A DNA stretch of 64,000 bases from Neelides folsomi (lineage: Eukaryota > Arthropoda > Collembola > Neelipleona > Neelidae). Shown piece after piece: positions 14,201 to 29,200 of this stretch. The stretch covers positions 23,681 to 87,680 of the forward strand of contig JAQGBZ010000265.1 of assembly GCA_034687125.1 (NCBI GenBank). Direction: 5' to 3'. How positions within the stretch are numbered: position 1 is the stretch's first letter; each line of letters begins with the position of its first letter. Position numbers and translations under genes: made by a program. Under the pieces are notes generated by a model. That model was given only the letters and a program-made list of their open reading frames with translations. It was not told the DNA's origin and searched no databases.

Positions 14201-17200
14201 CTAATTGACTCAGAGAAGCCACACACGGTCAGGGATTTGAGGGGATACTATAAGTAGATAAACTATACCTTCAGATCTCCGAGTCTCTTCAATCCTCATT
14301 CCGTACACGGCGGGCCTGACCTCAAAAGGGTTCTCAGGCTCCGTCTCACCTCCTTTGGACTCCAAAAGTTCCATTCCTCCAACAATTAGAGCCTGCGCTG
14401 CCAGGATTAATCTTTCAACTCACTTGACTCCATGGGTTGGGAAGGGGTAGAAAAATTTTTCAATCATCGACTCGGTTACTTTACAGTAGGAGAAACACAG
14501 GGATTTTATCACATTCTTGGCCAAAAAGTAAAACTTGAAATGCTTTTAGGAAAAACTCGAACCTTCACAACTCAACGGGTCTTATCCAATCCTTTTAACT
14601 GCACGGAACGTTCTCCTGTTAAATGTGCCTTGAGCTGAGGGATGAGTAATACTAAAACACATTGAATATTAACTACTATGTAGGTATTACGTCTCACTAC
14701 TCACTCTTCCATATCTTTAATTCTTATCACTCTTATCATATCACTGCAAATTTGAGTCAGCACGTTTAAGTCTATCAGATTAAAACTCGTGTATGTGTTG
14801 TGTGTGTATTGTATTAGTTGAACGAGTTTGCGAAAATATTTTATTAAAGTATGATTTTTTTAATGCCGTAAAAGGGGATTGCTTTTAAGTCGAATGTAAT
14901 CCGAACGTATAATATCCGAAATGGCACTCAACGGCAGTTTCCTCTCTCGAGGTAGGTGAGGGTGGTGAAGGACGAGCCTGCTCAAGTTCCCCGTCATTCG
15001 ACTAATGATATGAGACACGTTGCGAGTGTCGACTCCAATTGCATTCAAATGGTAATGAGACTAACAATATCGGCCCACTCGACCACTTCTACACCTCCCT
15101 TTAGCCTCGGCAACCTCCAAAGAGTGTGGAGATGCAAAGGGAGAAGCTCCATTTTCCCACCTCGACTACTTAATTATCTTACAAGGGAGGAGATAGAGAG
15201 GTCGAGAAATGACGCTCCCTAATAATGTCGAATATTGTTCCAACACCCGTTTGTTTATGAGGACGATCAATGCAGAGCCATTCCTTGTCCTTTCAGCCTT
15301 TCAAATTAGTATTACTTATTAAATATTATTTGCTTTATCATTTCTTGGTCGAGCGGAGAATGAGCGGTTGGGAATGCAGGCCCATGCTCGAATCCACCTT
15401 GCCAAAAATAATAATTCTATCGGAGGACTTAACTCTCATTAATTTTAAGAGAATGACAAGGGTTGAACGAGAAGCGGCTCCTTCCTCATACCCAACCTCC
15501 TCCCTGGAATAATGAAATAAAATGAAAGAGGAGGGAAGACAATAGACAAAGAAAGCATCATTATCATTCATTAACCATAAATTAAACTCTAATCATTCTA
15601 ATTATGAACAGAGGCTCTCTCCTTCCTCGCTCACACACGAAGAGGAGAACTTGAGGAAGGTATTTATGGCATGTGTTATAAAGCCTAATAAATACAGGAT
15701 AAAGAACCGCTGGGCTTTTTTTCCAACTCCAAGAATTCCCAATGGCCCACAATAAAAATGTTTCTCAACGTTAACCGCATGGGCCTATCCGCGATGCAAA
15801 TAAGCAGTAGGTTAGGAAGTGAGGAAAACTGTGCATCTTGATTTTGCACTCTCCCTCTTTGGCCAATTAATATCTTATTTATAGAAACTCACCTTCAAAG
15901 TTGAAAGTACGCATTAAAATAATAATTACTTGTAAATATTATTGACAATATGGATGTTGCATCAAAAGGCGTGGATCGCGAGAGTGCCATTAATTGAATC
16001 TCCTCCACCTTTATCAAATAGTCAAGTGGAATGCCAGCGGTGAGGTCACTCTCCCTAAGTTAATTGCTTACTTGGATTTTAGATGAGATCTTCCGGGATT
16101 AAACATTTCCGTAGTGATACCATCGCATAAACTACCTCATTGACCTTCAACGGAAATTAGTAATTAGTAATGGAATCCCTCGGCGAGTCTTTAAATCAAT
16201 ATTTTTAATTGCAAATTGAGTATAATCATAATGGAATTTTAAATTCGCGAATTCCAAAAGAGTGAAAGTGCTCTTATCTCTATTTGGAAAACTTCAATAT
16301 TAATTAGCAAGAAGGAAACCCTCTGTATGAACTTTGAAATGATGAATCACATTCCTTACCATACTTGTACACCCAAAATGCATGTAACTTTTGGATTGTT
16401 TAACCATTTTACATTTTAAGTATTACATGAACAATCAACTTATCTTACGTTGGTTCATTAGAATGAACTTGGGACTTGATAAAACATGCGAGCCATGTTT
16501 TAAAATTCCTCAAAGTCATGTCCATGCAACGAACCAACATAGTTGGATGCAAAAGTTCTTACAAGGAGCTGAGGCAGAATAAATCATAAATCTTCGGTAG
16601 GGGTAATTGATAATGGGAATCTAACTAAAATTTTTCATCACTTCATTGATTAATGGAGATTTAAAGCTTGCGATTAGGCCCATACATATACATGTATGGG
16701 TGGGAGTCGGACGAGTTTCCTTTCAATAATCATCTCCCGATGAAGATGGTTTGGGAAAATTGATCAGGGCGGAATTGAAAGCGATTCATTCATTTATTCA
16801 TTAAAGGGATATTGGGACAGTGAACAAATTGGGTGGGATCGAGGTCTTAAATCAAAGGACTCATTATAAATGGATCTTTCAAGATGGCAGTAAATAGCCC
16901 GGGTAGAAGCGATGAACAACCATGACAGCCCTGCATAACTCAACTCAAGATCCCGACGGAATAGTAATGTGTAATGATTCGATAGAATCTACTGATAACC
17001 TAATGGAAGTCATTTGTTTGTAACAGGTGTTCCTCTTTTCTAGATGATAGATTGGCCCATTATTAAGTATTTTATGCGACTACACTCACAAGGAGCTCCC
17101 CTCCAACCTCGGCGTCCAAACATCTTTTATTCATGTTGGACTAGTAAATATCAAAAGGCGGCGGCTGATAAATACATAATACATATGAATGTGCAAAGAA

Positions 17201-20200
17201 CAAACCCCACCGATATAGAGCATTTGTCTTTCCACGTACTCAACATGAAGTTATACAAGGGAACATTCTTCACCCTCAACCATTTCGCCGTTGGATCAAC
17301 ACGTCGTCGGCGAGACGTTTTTACTCTGCACTTGAGAGTTATTGGACACCCTATGGGTGCGAAATCAGTTTATTACTCCCTGATCAACAATGAATTATAT
17401 GAATCAACGATCGGAAGGTTATTGTTGCAGGTCTTGAGGGATATTAAATACATAATTTATAATGGGTGCATAAATCTATACGGCAGGGGCTCCTTGTCTC
17501 AACAATAAATACAATAAATTTTCCTCAAATCCCCAAACTTTAGACGCGTCTGGGAGCGATTAAAGATTTAATTTTGCTAAAAATTTGGTGCCATTCATCC
17601 AATGGATTATGCCTCGAGAAAAGATGCCCATGATTGCGGAATCCCGTCGTGCTTGCAGAATGACAGGTGAGGTCTCTAAGGTAAAAAGCTGTCTCTTCCG
17701 CGATAAGGATTACAAATTAAAGTGGCCAAGTTAAATAAGCTAATGGGAACGGCTGAGTGTCGGAGCACCTTTTTGCATATTTTGCATACTCCTCCGCCGT
17801 TCATTTGGTCGGTCTCCTTAAGGAAAATGCAAAATGATGAATGGTGTTTTCCAGCCAGTTGAAAGGCAATAAACGGCCACTCCGTTCGAATGACAAATGA
17901 AGGCTCCAGAACTATCCGAGCGAGAACTGTCGCCCTTCAAACAGTACCTGCTACTCATCATTAGTCAAAAGCCTCTTAGCATCAAGGGGATTTACTATCT
18001 ATGTACAAGGCTGCTCAACTTCATTTGGGTGCGTAGACTCCAGTTATTCCGCGTTGTTAAAAATCAACGGACTTGAGTCAAACGACGGAGAAAATATGGC
18101 AAAACTTATTATAATGTCTCAACCCTTATTCCGCCCGTGTCATTTTCTTTGCTAACGAGCCTTCATCTTAAACAACAAAAGAGTCTCAGACATTTCAAAT
18201 GCCCATCCGTAAGATGGTCATTTTAGGGAGAGAGGAGAACGAAGCTTTTTGAGTTTATTAATTATTTATGATATTTCCCTTTTAATCCCAAGAGGAACCG
18301 AGAGAGAATGCAGAAATAATGACAATAATTAACATTCTAGAGCGTTTCCCTCGTCAAATAAAATTAAACCTGCCTCAGATTCAGGCTAGATTGGGGAAGA
18401 AGAATGTGGCTGAGGAGGAAGGAGAGGTTGAAGAATGGCTTATGCCTCATAACTACCGGAAGGCTAATCTTGTCATCTCCATTTAACCATCATCAGCCTC
18501 GTCCGCAAAAAAACTAAGAAATGAGAAAACCGTAAAAGACTCCAAGTTTCCATTTTCTTCATAATCCACCATATAACTTTTCTGGGAAACCATCATAGAC
18601 TCAATTACAGAGCAATGTTAATAATCAGTGATAATGCGCAATGTTCAGCGTACTTAGGAATTTCATTACTCATTAACGTCATTACACATAAAATATACCT
18701 CATAGCTATGTCTAGCTTACATCATGAAACTGTAATGGTCTTTAAAATATTGAATCAAATCATTCGGTTAAATCAGTTACCTATATAATAAGTTAATAAA
18801 TTTGTAATTTGCCCAACAAGAATGTTATAAGTAATAGTTATTCCCAACTTATTATTCCTTTGTACTTTGCAAATTATTTCAGCCCACTTTTTTTAACCTC
18901 ACTGAATCTGAATGTATCATTAAAGTGTCTAGTTTCGCGAAATAATAATGTGCATTGCCATTTTAAAGGCAGGATATTGATCCCTACCTTTAGAAATATT
19001 ATATTGAGACTCGGTTATCTTTATGGGTTCAGTTTTTTGATAGAAAAATGATTGAAAAAATGATTCAAATGCAATTAATAATTAATAACTATCAAATTGT
19101 ACCATTATAACCAAAATGCCTCAATCAAAAACAAAAGCAAAGGTAATTTAGAATGAAATACGCTTCACGACTCGTTTAAAAAATTGTATGCAGTAGAGTT
19201 AATAATAATTGATTCGAAAGGAATAGAGAGGTAACGAGAGGGGCTTGACGAATGTGAATTTGGAAACTGAGAATTTGAATGGGCATCAATGAATGAATGA
19301 GTGAAGGGAGAACTTTTTGCATTTTATTGTGGTAAATTACGTATGCAAAATGGTAGTTGGGTCAAACTGGTTTGAAAAGTCAGCCCTCTGAACACGACTC
19401 TCATTTCAAAACCTCGGTTGAGCACAGGGGACTTCTTGGCACTTTTAAATATTGGCCATTGGATTCCTTTGAGTAAAGATATTACCCTTATTACACCCAT
19501 TCTTCCTCCAAGTCTTAAGATTATTATACAAGGGATGAGATGGACGAGGAGGCGGAATGGAATTCGAGCAGGGTGAACGGCGAACTGCTCCTACTCTCCT
19601 CATTCACAATTGACTCTGGTTCTGAGTTATAGCCTTATTATATCAGACATTTGTTGTATTCTAATCATTATGGCTAAGAATCCTCTCCCCACATTTCGCT
19701 CACCATTGTTTCTCTTTCTCTCTCCATAGTTTATTGAGGGAAAAAGAGGATCTAATTCTTCCCTTCCATTTCCACAAAAATCAATCCTTCCCTCGATGGA
19801 TGTTTATGCAAAGTTGAACGCATTCAAGAGTCAAACTCCTCACTCGGCTTGAAAACTCAAAGCTTCCTTGTTAGCAAATTACTCTCGAGTCAGGTTTTGC
19901 CATGGTCAAGTCAAGATCTTATCCTTAGAGATCATTGCAAATTTATATGAATGGGCCATTTTGAATTGCAAATTAAACTTCATTTTCTCAAATGACTAAA
20001 ACACTAAACCTCTTCGTGTCATCTCTCATTGAGAGTGAAGGGGCTTGGGCACTCCTCAATTCTTCATGTCATTGGTTTTTGAGACACCAATAAAAACAAT
20101 TTAGTAAAAATTAAGAAACGTGATAACATCAAAATCAAACTTGTTAAATTGACAATGAGAATTCAGAGAATTCGAATCGAGTAAATAATTAATCAATTAC

Positions 20201-23200
20201 ATTTTAGTGTGTGAACCACTCCAAAGTAAACAGATTTGCATTTAAATTGGCTCAAGTTCACACATTAACTTGAATTCCAGGATTGTTCAACATTGTGAAT
20301 TATTAGGGAAAATAGTTAAAAGACAAAATTGATTAAATTCATAACAAAGGGAGAGAGAGATTGAAAACCCCGAGGTTCGTTAATGTTGTTTATTTATTAC
20401 CTCTAAAGATGAAAGAAAAGATTTGTTGGGCGAAGTGCTTTAGTATAGTTATATGCGTATCTTTTTGTTTTGCCAATTCAAAGAATGCGTTGTTATGTAT
20501 AGGGAGAAAATACCTGGCCAATCCTTCCCTCATCAGTCGCCACTGTGATTGAGGAGGTTCAAAAGACTCGTTCATTCTTTCTTCTTTCTTCATAGCGTTA
20601 CCTGACGAGAAGTCTAATTGCAACGCTTTATTGCTTGTCCAATAAGGATTTTATTGCCTTAACCTCAACCATCGATGAAGAAAAACAAAAGAAAACTTTG
20701 TCTCTTCATTTGTAACCAACATTTTTTGATAAGAAAGCCAAGTAACTTGATAAGGAATTTAAGAAAATGATTGATTGTTTTGCCCAATTAGATTATTTCA
20801 TAAACTGGTTAAAATAGCGCCAATTTTTATTTCAATTAATGTAGCGAAGTCTAAACAATCTACCTTTGCATTTATGCAATACCTGTTTGGAGTAATCTTT
20901 ATATTTGTTTTCTTATAATAAATACCATACTTTGCCATTCATAATACATTTGGTATGGCAAAGTATTAATATCCTTTTTATTAAGTCTGGATGAACTTAG
21001 ATGATAAGATTCAATAGCTATTTGAATCAAGAAACCTTTAGTTGTAGTTAATGTATACACATTTGCATATCTACGTCAAGAATAAAATTGAAGTCACATT
21101 AAGTTGGCAAAAAGACATGCACAACATGATAAGCCAAGCCGTTGGAGCTGTTGTGAGACAATGGGTGGCTCAAAGTGCATCGAGTGTAAGAATCCCTAAG
21201 TGGAGCGAATAACAATGAAATCCTGACAAGAGCCCGCACAGACTTCTCTACTCAACCTCATCGTCATATTTCATAAGACGTTGAAAGACGTTATTCTTGA
21301 ATTTATGTTAACAAAATCATGTTCAGTTATGTTATGCAAAGTAAAATTTGCAAACATTGAGTACGAGAACAATTTGATAATTAATTGTATTTTTCCTTGG
21401 ATGGGGTAAAAGGAAAAACAAAGTTATTGGAGGACAAAAATTAAAGTTCATTCTCCTCCCAGAGACGCAATATGAATTTGTGTGAGGACCGAAGTTCTTT
21501 GAGTTTAACAGATGAATGAAGAACCCATAGGACTTTCACATTCATTCACAATGACTATTTGCCCACGAATTTTTATCACGTTCATTCTCATTAATCCCTT
21601 TTGACGAAAAAAGAGTAATTACATCAGAAGGCGTCTGTGGACGAAGTGAGTTGTGAAGAATACATCCGGATGGCGGACCCTCTTGCCAAAATCCTATTGA
21701 GCAGTGCACAAATATTTTTTTCCTTCATGGATTGAATGAGGAAGTGATAATAAGAAAGATAAATGAAGGTTCAAACCCAATGCATCAGATCATATAATCG
21801 TATAAAAAATGTAGTAATCTCAAATTAAAATAAAGTAAAAATACACATTGAACATTAATCTATGTGCATTGTGATGGTATTCCGTGAAAAGGATTGCACA
21901 ACCAAATAGAATGGGCAGGTGAACATAATATAGTTATTACTCTTATTACATAGTGGGTCATAAAAATTAAAGGAGGAGGAAAGTTGAGCGTTAAATTAAG
22001 GTTCAATTAGTTTCGCTCTAGACTCTTATTTTTTATTTCAGCCATTGAAAATGAAGTATTGAATTGAGACATATTTTATTATTATGTGTGCTCCTTTGTC
22101 GACTTCGTTCCTTTCTACCTTTAAGACCATTGAGAGTCGAGAATTAAAACGAAATGGAAAAAAGGAAAAGAATCATGAAATGATTCTTATTTAATGTTCA
22201 AAATGTCGAGATAAGATTCTTTGATTAGTTTCCTATCGGTGTGGCAGGGGAGTAAATATGCGATTATTGCGTAAGATCAACTGAGCAATTTTCCTCCGTT
22301 CCTCATTTTTCATGCCCAGGAGAGAAATAAATTGCTGAAGAACGAGAAAGGAACAGGAGAATAATTGTAATCATTTTCTAATTTGTTTTTAGTGAGGGAA
22401 ACGAGAGTTAGCTTGACAAATGTCTCGAATCCCCAACAAATGACAAACAAAAGTGCAATGGACGGAAAACAGGGAATAGCCAAGTCACAATCATTATCTT
22501 ACTAAAGATATATGTAACTACACAGTAATATACATACTTTATACATTGGCCCATTAGTATATCCTTAATCTTATTCATACAATGTAAGATGTAGAATATA
22601 TAATTCTTATATAACCTAACGAATGCAACCAACTACTAATGCGATATTCACACACCATATGTTGCACGAGCATTCATGGGCGTATAAGGATTATACGTAT
22701 GAGATCTAGCAAGTGAATGTTGAAAAATCCACATAAGAAGCAATTGGTGGTTCTTCGAATGGGCCTTAATTCGTGGTTCCATCAACTCCCTTGATCGCTA
22801 TTGAGATATTTGGTGAAACTTCCTTCTCATCCTCACTCACACATTTGATCAAATGATTAGGGAAGAAGTGAAGGAGATGTGAGCAGTAATGACTATTTTA
22901 ACAAATTAATTGAACATGGTTTTCTTTTCTTTAATTGATTGTCTTGGGATTCCAGGGGCGCAAGGTGTGAACAAACAAGAACTAGTGCCTGAATTCTCCC
23001 TTGGAGAATGATTAGCAAGTTGATTATTCTCTTTCCGGAATGTGAACCAATGAATGGGAGTTTGAGGAAGCGGAGTGGAAGTCGGAGTTAAATGTCGCAT
23101 AATGGGGTCCGTGTGGTGATTTCCTTTGACATGATCTTTTAGTCCATTTAAGAGCTTACGAAGGAAGTTTGGAAACTTCGTCACGTTTCTTAATTCTGAC

Positions 23201-26200
23201 CCCCTCCCATTGCATTTACTTCCATCTACAGTTTTGGCCATCCCAAGTTTCAAACTCGTTCCATTATTATAATTCTTACAGGTAGGGAGGAACAAAGTTG
23301 GAGGTTGGTAATGTCTTGGTAGTTGGCAGCAGGTAGCTTATTATTTTATGTAAATCCCTCACTCCGCGCTCCTTCCCTCATATTATGTGGCAAAATTAGC
23401 GGACCGAGAAGGAAACAAAGGAAGTGTAATGAGTGGAAGAGGCTTGAAGCACAATCTCAGGGCAAAATCCCCGGATCCATGGCATGACCACTCCTTTTGT
23501 TTCCAGTCCGCGGAGGAAATGTCTTCATTCTTGTGCATAGCAAAGAGGAGTTTCGATGACCTAGCTGGAGCTCCTTTTAATGGCAAAGGCAGCCATGGAG
23601 AAACAACCCACTCGAAGAAGAACTCTCCTTTTCCATCCAAACACTTTTTGTGGGGTTCCTCCTCCCTTCTTGCTCTCTTTTCCGTCACATTTCGTTTCAC
23701 TTACTTGCTCCTCCGCTTGAGAATAATAAACAGAAGATGCGATGACTAATTCACCATTGTGCTAATTCCTTCATCCCACTCTCGAGGTTTTTCAGGGAAA
23801 GTGTCTCGAGAGTAATGAGCCCTTTGCTCTCGGAACCAACCATTGCGAAACTCTACCAGTCCTCCGTGAAGAAGAACCAACAACAATGCCCAAATGCACT
23901 TACCTCCCTATATTTAACTTTTAAACGAATATGCATCTAAACGTTGAAAAAGTAAATTAAGTGTATATTAGGAAGAACAAGTAACTCAACGTGGTTTTCG
24001 AACCAAAGTGAATCTTGTCGGAAAATAATTATTCCCTACCTTAAATCTTTTAATAAGGAGAAAAAATATAATGCTCATTCTAAGAAGAAAGGCGAATGAC
24101 TTTTCACAAAGTCTTTTGTTTTTCAAACACTTCCTTTCCGCAATTTAACTCTCAACATTACAATTTAAGTATCTACGATACAATGTACCATAGTAGTTAG
24201 CTGTTAGGTAAGTTAAGGTGTTTAACTTCATCTCCGCATTAATTATTGAAGTTAAAAGATTTAAAACTCTTAAGAGGAATGTTCATTTGATAGCTACTCC
24301 TACTTAGGTTCAATTAAATAATAATGGATTCTTTAAATTGTTTCTTTAATTCTCAATCCACTTTGTTGTTGCAATACAATTAAATTAAGCATGATAAAAG
24401 TAGAGATTAGTTCCGTCTAATAAACCAACTGTTCCGGATCATTTTTTCAGCCGGTTTGAACCATGCAGTTAGTAAATTCCATCAAATCTTGGAGAGCAAT
24501 AAAGTCGAAAGTTCAGATGGCACATGGTAAATACATTTGAGAGGCCACAAAACAAACATTTTATCTGACAATGCATTTATGATTTGGTGAGTGAGCGTAT
24601 CGGTTGTCCCTTCGGCTTCTGGAATGGATCGTGAAACTTGAAATCATTTATTCGTATCCTCATTCGCTTTTATGATCCTCAAGGTGGACGTCGGGAGTTA
24701 ATGAAGCGTGGCTTAGATATGAAGCCGGATTACATAATGAGGGGAGCGAGGAAGAAGTGCAGATTTGCATAAATTCTTGAGAGGCTAATAATCAAACTCG
24801 CCTGCATCGGATCAGAGGCACTAAGGGGATGAATAAGACGAATAATAAACTCGTGCTCAATCTTCTTCTCATTCACCACTCAGGTGAAGTGTGTGACAGT
24901 GGTTGAAGGAGATAACGGGACTTAAGGCGATAGCTCGTCTGGATAAAGAGTCATGGAACCCGAAAATTCAGATTCACTCCAATGTTACATCACTTGGGAG
25001 TAAAGGTAGTAGAAGTTATCTATGCGAAATTCCAGAGGCATTCACGGCCTAACTAACTAGGAGGAGAACGCGAAGATTTTCTATCCAACTCAAAGGAAGC
25101 GGAGATTTATGAATAGGCCGCCTCATAATCCTCGCCAAATCCAGCCGCCTTTGGGTGTCAAACGGGTCGGAGGGAGCGGAGGCGCATTAAGATTCTCAAC
25201 TCAAACTTGGAAGATTAGATAGGGACTCCCTTAACAAGTGGAAATTGAAGCCTTTCGACCCTTTCGGATTACCTTGTATTTAAGTTGGTTTAGTTCGTTA
25301 GTCGTGGAGCTAATGATATGAGTCGAGCTTGGAGACTGTGGTGGACCATTGCATAGGAAATCCCAATGTAATAAAACTATCTCTTCCTTTCTTGTCTATC
25401 TGCCGTCAGAGTGCAAATGCAGACTTCGTGTACTTGCAATGTAAATTGTACTGCCTGTGCTGGTTCTGGGATTTAAGATCGAAATGAAACGAAGCGAAGG
25501 ATTTTACATGTTTTTATTATCCCTTCTCTATTTCAGCCCTCTCTCCCCTTCAATCCCTTCCTCAACTGGTGTCCATGACGTGGATGCGGATTATGCAAAA
25601 AAGGTTACGGCTCGAAATTCAACCGCTGAAGGTGCAGGTGGAATGAAAAGACTAAATCCACACCTAGGTTCAAATATGTTCAAATGTATATGCGATGTAA
25701 TAAATAGCAAACCATCACATAGCTCACATGATATTCGGAAAAAGATTGGCTGCGATTTCCTTACCTAACCTTATCGTGAGTGAGCGAAGTCAAAGGAAAT
25801 TCCTGGGGTTTGTTAGACTTCTATTTATCATTTTTCTAGAACATTTGCGGTAATGCATAAATATGGTGATGGCTGTAGGGAGGGTAAATGGGTTGGAGTT
25901 TTCACGCAAACCCTCTCTCACCATGTCTCCATCCATCCTCCACCTGACAGATCCGCATGGAGAACCATGCTAAAAAGATTCCTCTCCCGGAGCCAAATAA
26001 ATTTCTTTTCAATAATAACCTTCCCAACTCGAGACAAGGCCTCGATGTAACCTGACCCAATCAAAAAAATAATTTGGGCTGAAATGTGAGTAGAACGAGA
26101 TAATCAAGATCGCGAAATGCCCATTAGCACTCTTTCTACTTTTTCCTCAATTAGTTAACCATTTGGGATTAGGATGAGCCCTGCTCGCCTTTCGGCCAAC

Positions 26201-29200
26201 ACCACTCAAATTATGCCCAACACGCCCAATTGAACCATTTGAGTAATTAATCACTAGGAAATGAGACCTGTGTCCGCTAACACGCTCAACTTCTCTCAAT
26301 TTCCCTTCCCTTGCCCATTACTTCACTTTGTCATTAGATCTTGATTTCTTTAAAAAAAATGAATAACTCGGGAAACCCATGTGGTAGGCAATTCAGCATA
26401 ACTCATTGAAATGGCCAAGCATAAGAATTTGGATAAGATCTGTGGAATTGGATCGTTCGATATGGACGGCTAATCACGAACCCAACAACGAAAGAGAATG
26501 AGCGACCGGCCATTGTGGTAAAACATTTAAATTTCCATATAAGGGGAAGGAAAAGAAGATCGGCTTATTCAATTAACCATTCACTTTCTTAACTAGAGCT
26601 TGGAGAATTAAAAGCCTTTTCTTTTCTTTTCATTTCTTAATTCTATTGGACAATAAATTTAAAAGTTTCTACATACTCTTTAAATCCCCCAAAACATATT
26701 TTTTTAACTTTTACTTCTGTTATACAACAGGGATTTATATCATGTACTAAATTTATTTTTATTCCTTTCTATTTATGTACTATCCAGTGCCATAAAATAA
26801 GGTTAAAATTGAAACTTTTGGCGAAGCATGAAGAGTTATAAATATTATACATTTTACGGTGATGCATTCGGCACTCGCCGACCCCAACTTTCAAAATGAT
26901 GTTCAAAAAGGCCTGGGGACACCGCAATGGAAGTCCCCAAATTGATAATGCATATGTAATATTTGTCCTCTTATTGTAACAACATTGGGATTTATTAATG
27001 AGCAATTTCGAGATGCACAATTGAGAAAGTAACGGTTGGACAGAACCGATATAAATAAATGGTCAAGAAGAAGGCGGAGCAACGTTCTCTCCCTCCAGAA
27101 TTTCTCTCTTATCTCTCCAGGTATTTATATTCTAGGGCTTCCTTTTCTCTCGGGTCATATCGTGGTGAGGTTAAGAGTCATAAGGATTATATCAATTCAG
27201 ATACTCACCAACAAAAAGTGTCAGGGCTAGTGAAGGGTCCCACTACTCCCCATTTATCAGATTCCACTCCACTGAGACCGGCCCTTGGCTGGAGTGAAAG
27301 ATATTGAATGTCACAAATGACTCTTCTTCTTCTTCTCTGCCTCAATGCCTTGCTCCACTTTGTCACTAACTTGTCCACCAAGAAAGTTTCCCTTATCATT
27401 CAAACGCGATTCAGAAATCCATTCCAGGGAAACTTCCTTGCATGACCATTTAACTATGTATTTATGTATGTAGAATTTTTCTTCAATGGCCCACTCCACC
27501 ACTATTTTCAAATGGGGGTAGTGAAAATGATTGTAGTGAACATTGAAGTTTCTTGATCACAAAACTCGCACATAAGTCAGGAGCGCTCTTCATTTCCCAC
27601 ACAGTGTCGTGTCACTGGGGTAGAATTCATTTATTATTCTCTCAAATAGGAATGGCTATTAACAGTAATTGCCAATTGTTCCCTCCGACCACGAGTGGGA
27701 ATGGCGGAGTGGCCGAAAGTGGAATAAAAAGGGAATGAATCGACTCCGTGAGGAGGACTGGGAACGGAAGGATCCTTCTTTAAGGTGAAGAAAGCGGTGA
27801 ACTGAATCCTTCAAGTCAATTAAAACTCATTTCCTGTCTTTGCTCCCACTTGTAGCTCTTGGTCCAACTCACCAAGTGAGACTGGGAGAGGGAAGGCGAG
27901 CGAGGCAGGAAGAAGGGCTCCCCACCTGCCACCCGGCCCAGCCAACCAACAAAATTTTCAACCCCTCACTCAACTTCCTTCGCATCCCTCTCCTTATTCC
28001 CTCGCTCCAGGACCCCCATATGTGCATGCAAATACCGTGGATTTCCAACCCTCTAAAATTCACCTGGATCATCTGAATAAATTTACAATTATCACACCCT
28101 CTCCTCACCACCGTCCACCGTCTTTGCTATTCTCACCAACCTCGCTCTTTCTCACTCTTTCAAGAGACATAAAAATCTTTCCAAGTGAGCGTATCAGACC
28201 ATTTCTCATTTTTAAATGTCCTTATATTCTATCTTCCACGGATCATAAACCATGAAATGTTTCCATTTATGCGCATAAAATATTAAAATAGAAACCATGT
28301 GTCTTGGCGAGAGGTGAGGCGAAGTGATGAGCACACGCCCTGTGTTCTTCCCAGGCCCAGATGCCCCAAGATGAGTTTTATTATTCAAATTTCCACAATG
28401 AGAAGTCAAGATAGTTTCTTTTGAACAATCCTCCAGATAATGCAACTGAGGGAAGGAAACTGCTCTGCTCCTCCTTCTATTATCATTGTCCAGCATCCAG
28501 TACTCAAATTCCTCGGGAAGCTAACTACTCCATTCTCTAGGTGAATGGGGATGGAAAAGGGAGTTTTGACACCCTGGATTGCCCTACTCCCTTCTTCACT
28601 GTGTCATTCATTCCTCCTGAGAAAGAGAGGGGAGAAGACGGAAAACGGACGAGAGAACACGCACAGCCCAAGTAATAAATAGAGAACAACAGTGAGAAAT
28701 TTCGACGGCATTAAGCCCTGTAGTGGGACCATACGCTACACGCGGAGGCCCATACACCTCTACACACTCCCACCGCATGTGCCTTATATTATTTAGTTAT
28801 ATTAGTATTATTCTCATATAAAATGAGAGTTATAAAAGGTTCTTAAGGAATGAAGGGAATCACACTCAGTCAGACAAGGGAAGAACTGAGTGTGTTTGTG
28901 TAGGGAGAGTACCCTGGATGAAAAGGCATCGAGTCGTAGCCCTTTTCTTCCCCCACCTTCCCTCTCGTCATTAATCAAAAGGGTCTCTCTGGCTCGTTAG
29001 ACCATACTACTTTGATATCAGACAGCGGATCCCACACCGAGTCACTTCAATCCTTTTTTCACATTTCATTTCATTAAGATCCGTCTCAGCCTCCCTTCAG
29101 CCCCCCATCCATAATAAGAATAAGGTATGTGTAAGTTCCCTTACACAGGAAGGCTTTTCAAACATAATAGAAATTCTTGACATACTCAACTTCCACAAAG

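Larger units (their letters stand above)
9575..14268 (-). other. Intron between exon 3 and exon 4 (4.7 kb)
   Basis: AT-rich non-coding sequence between donor GAAG|gtatag at 14268 and the acceptor at 9575. It includes a TGCA/TG-rich simple tract near 13317-13352 and a possible alternative first exon ending at 10948. The open frames (up to 100 codons, for example 13844-14146 minus) lack paired splice signals and family resemblance. Confidence 0.55.

Noticed and set aside
23904-23907. Full-consensus minus-strand donor GGAG|gtaagt near 23.9 kb
   Set aside because: All upstream frames hit stops before a usable acceptor.
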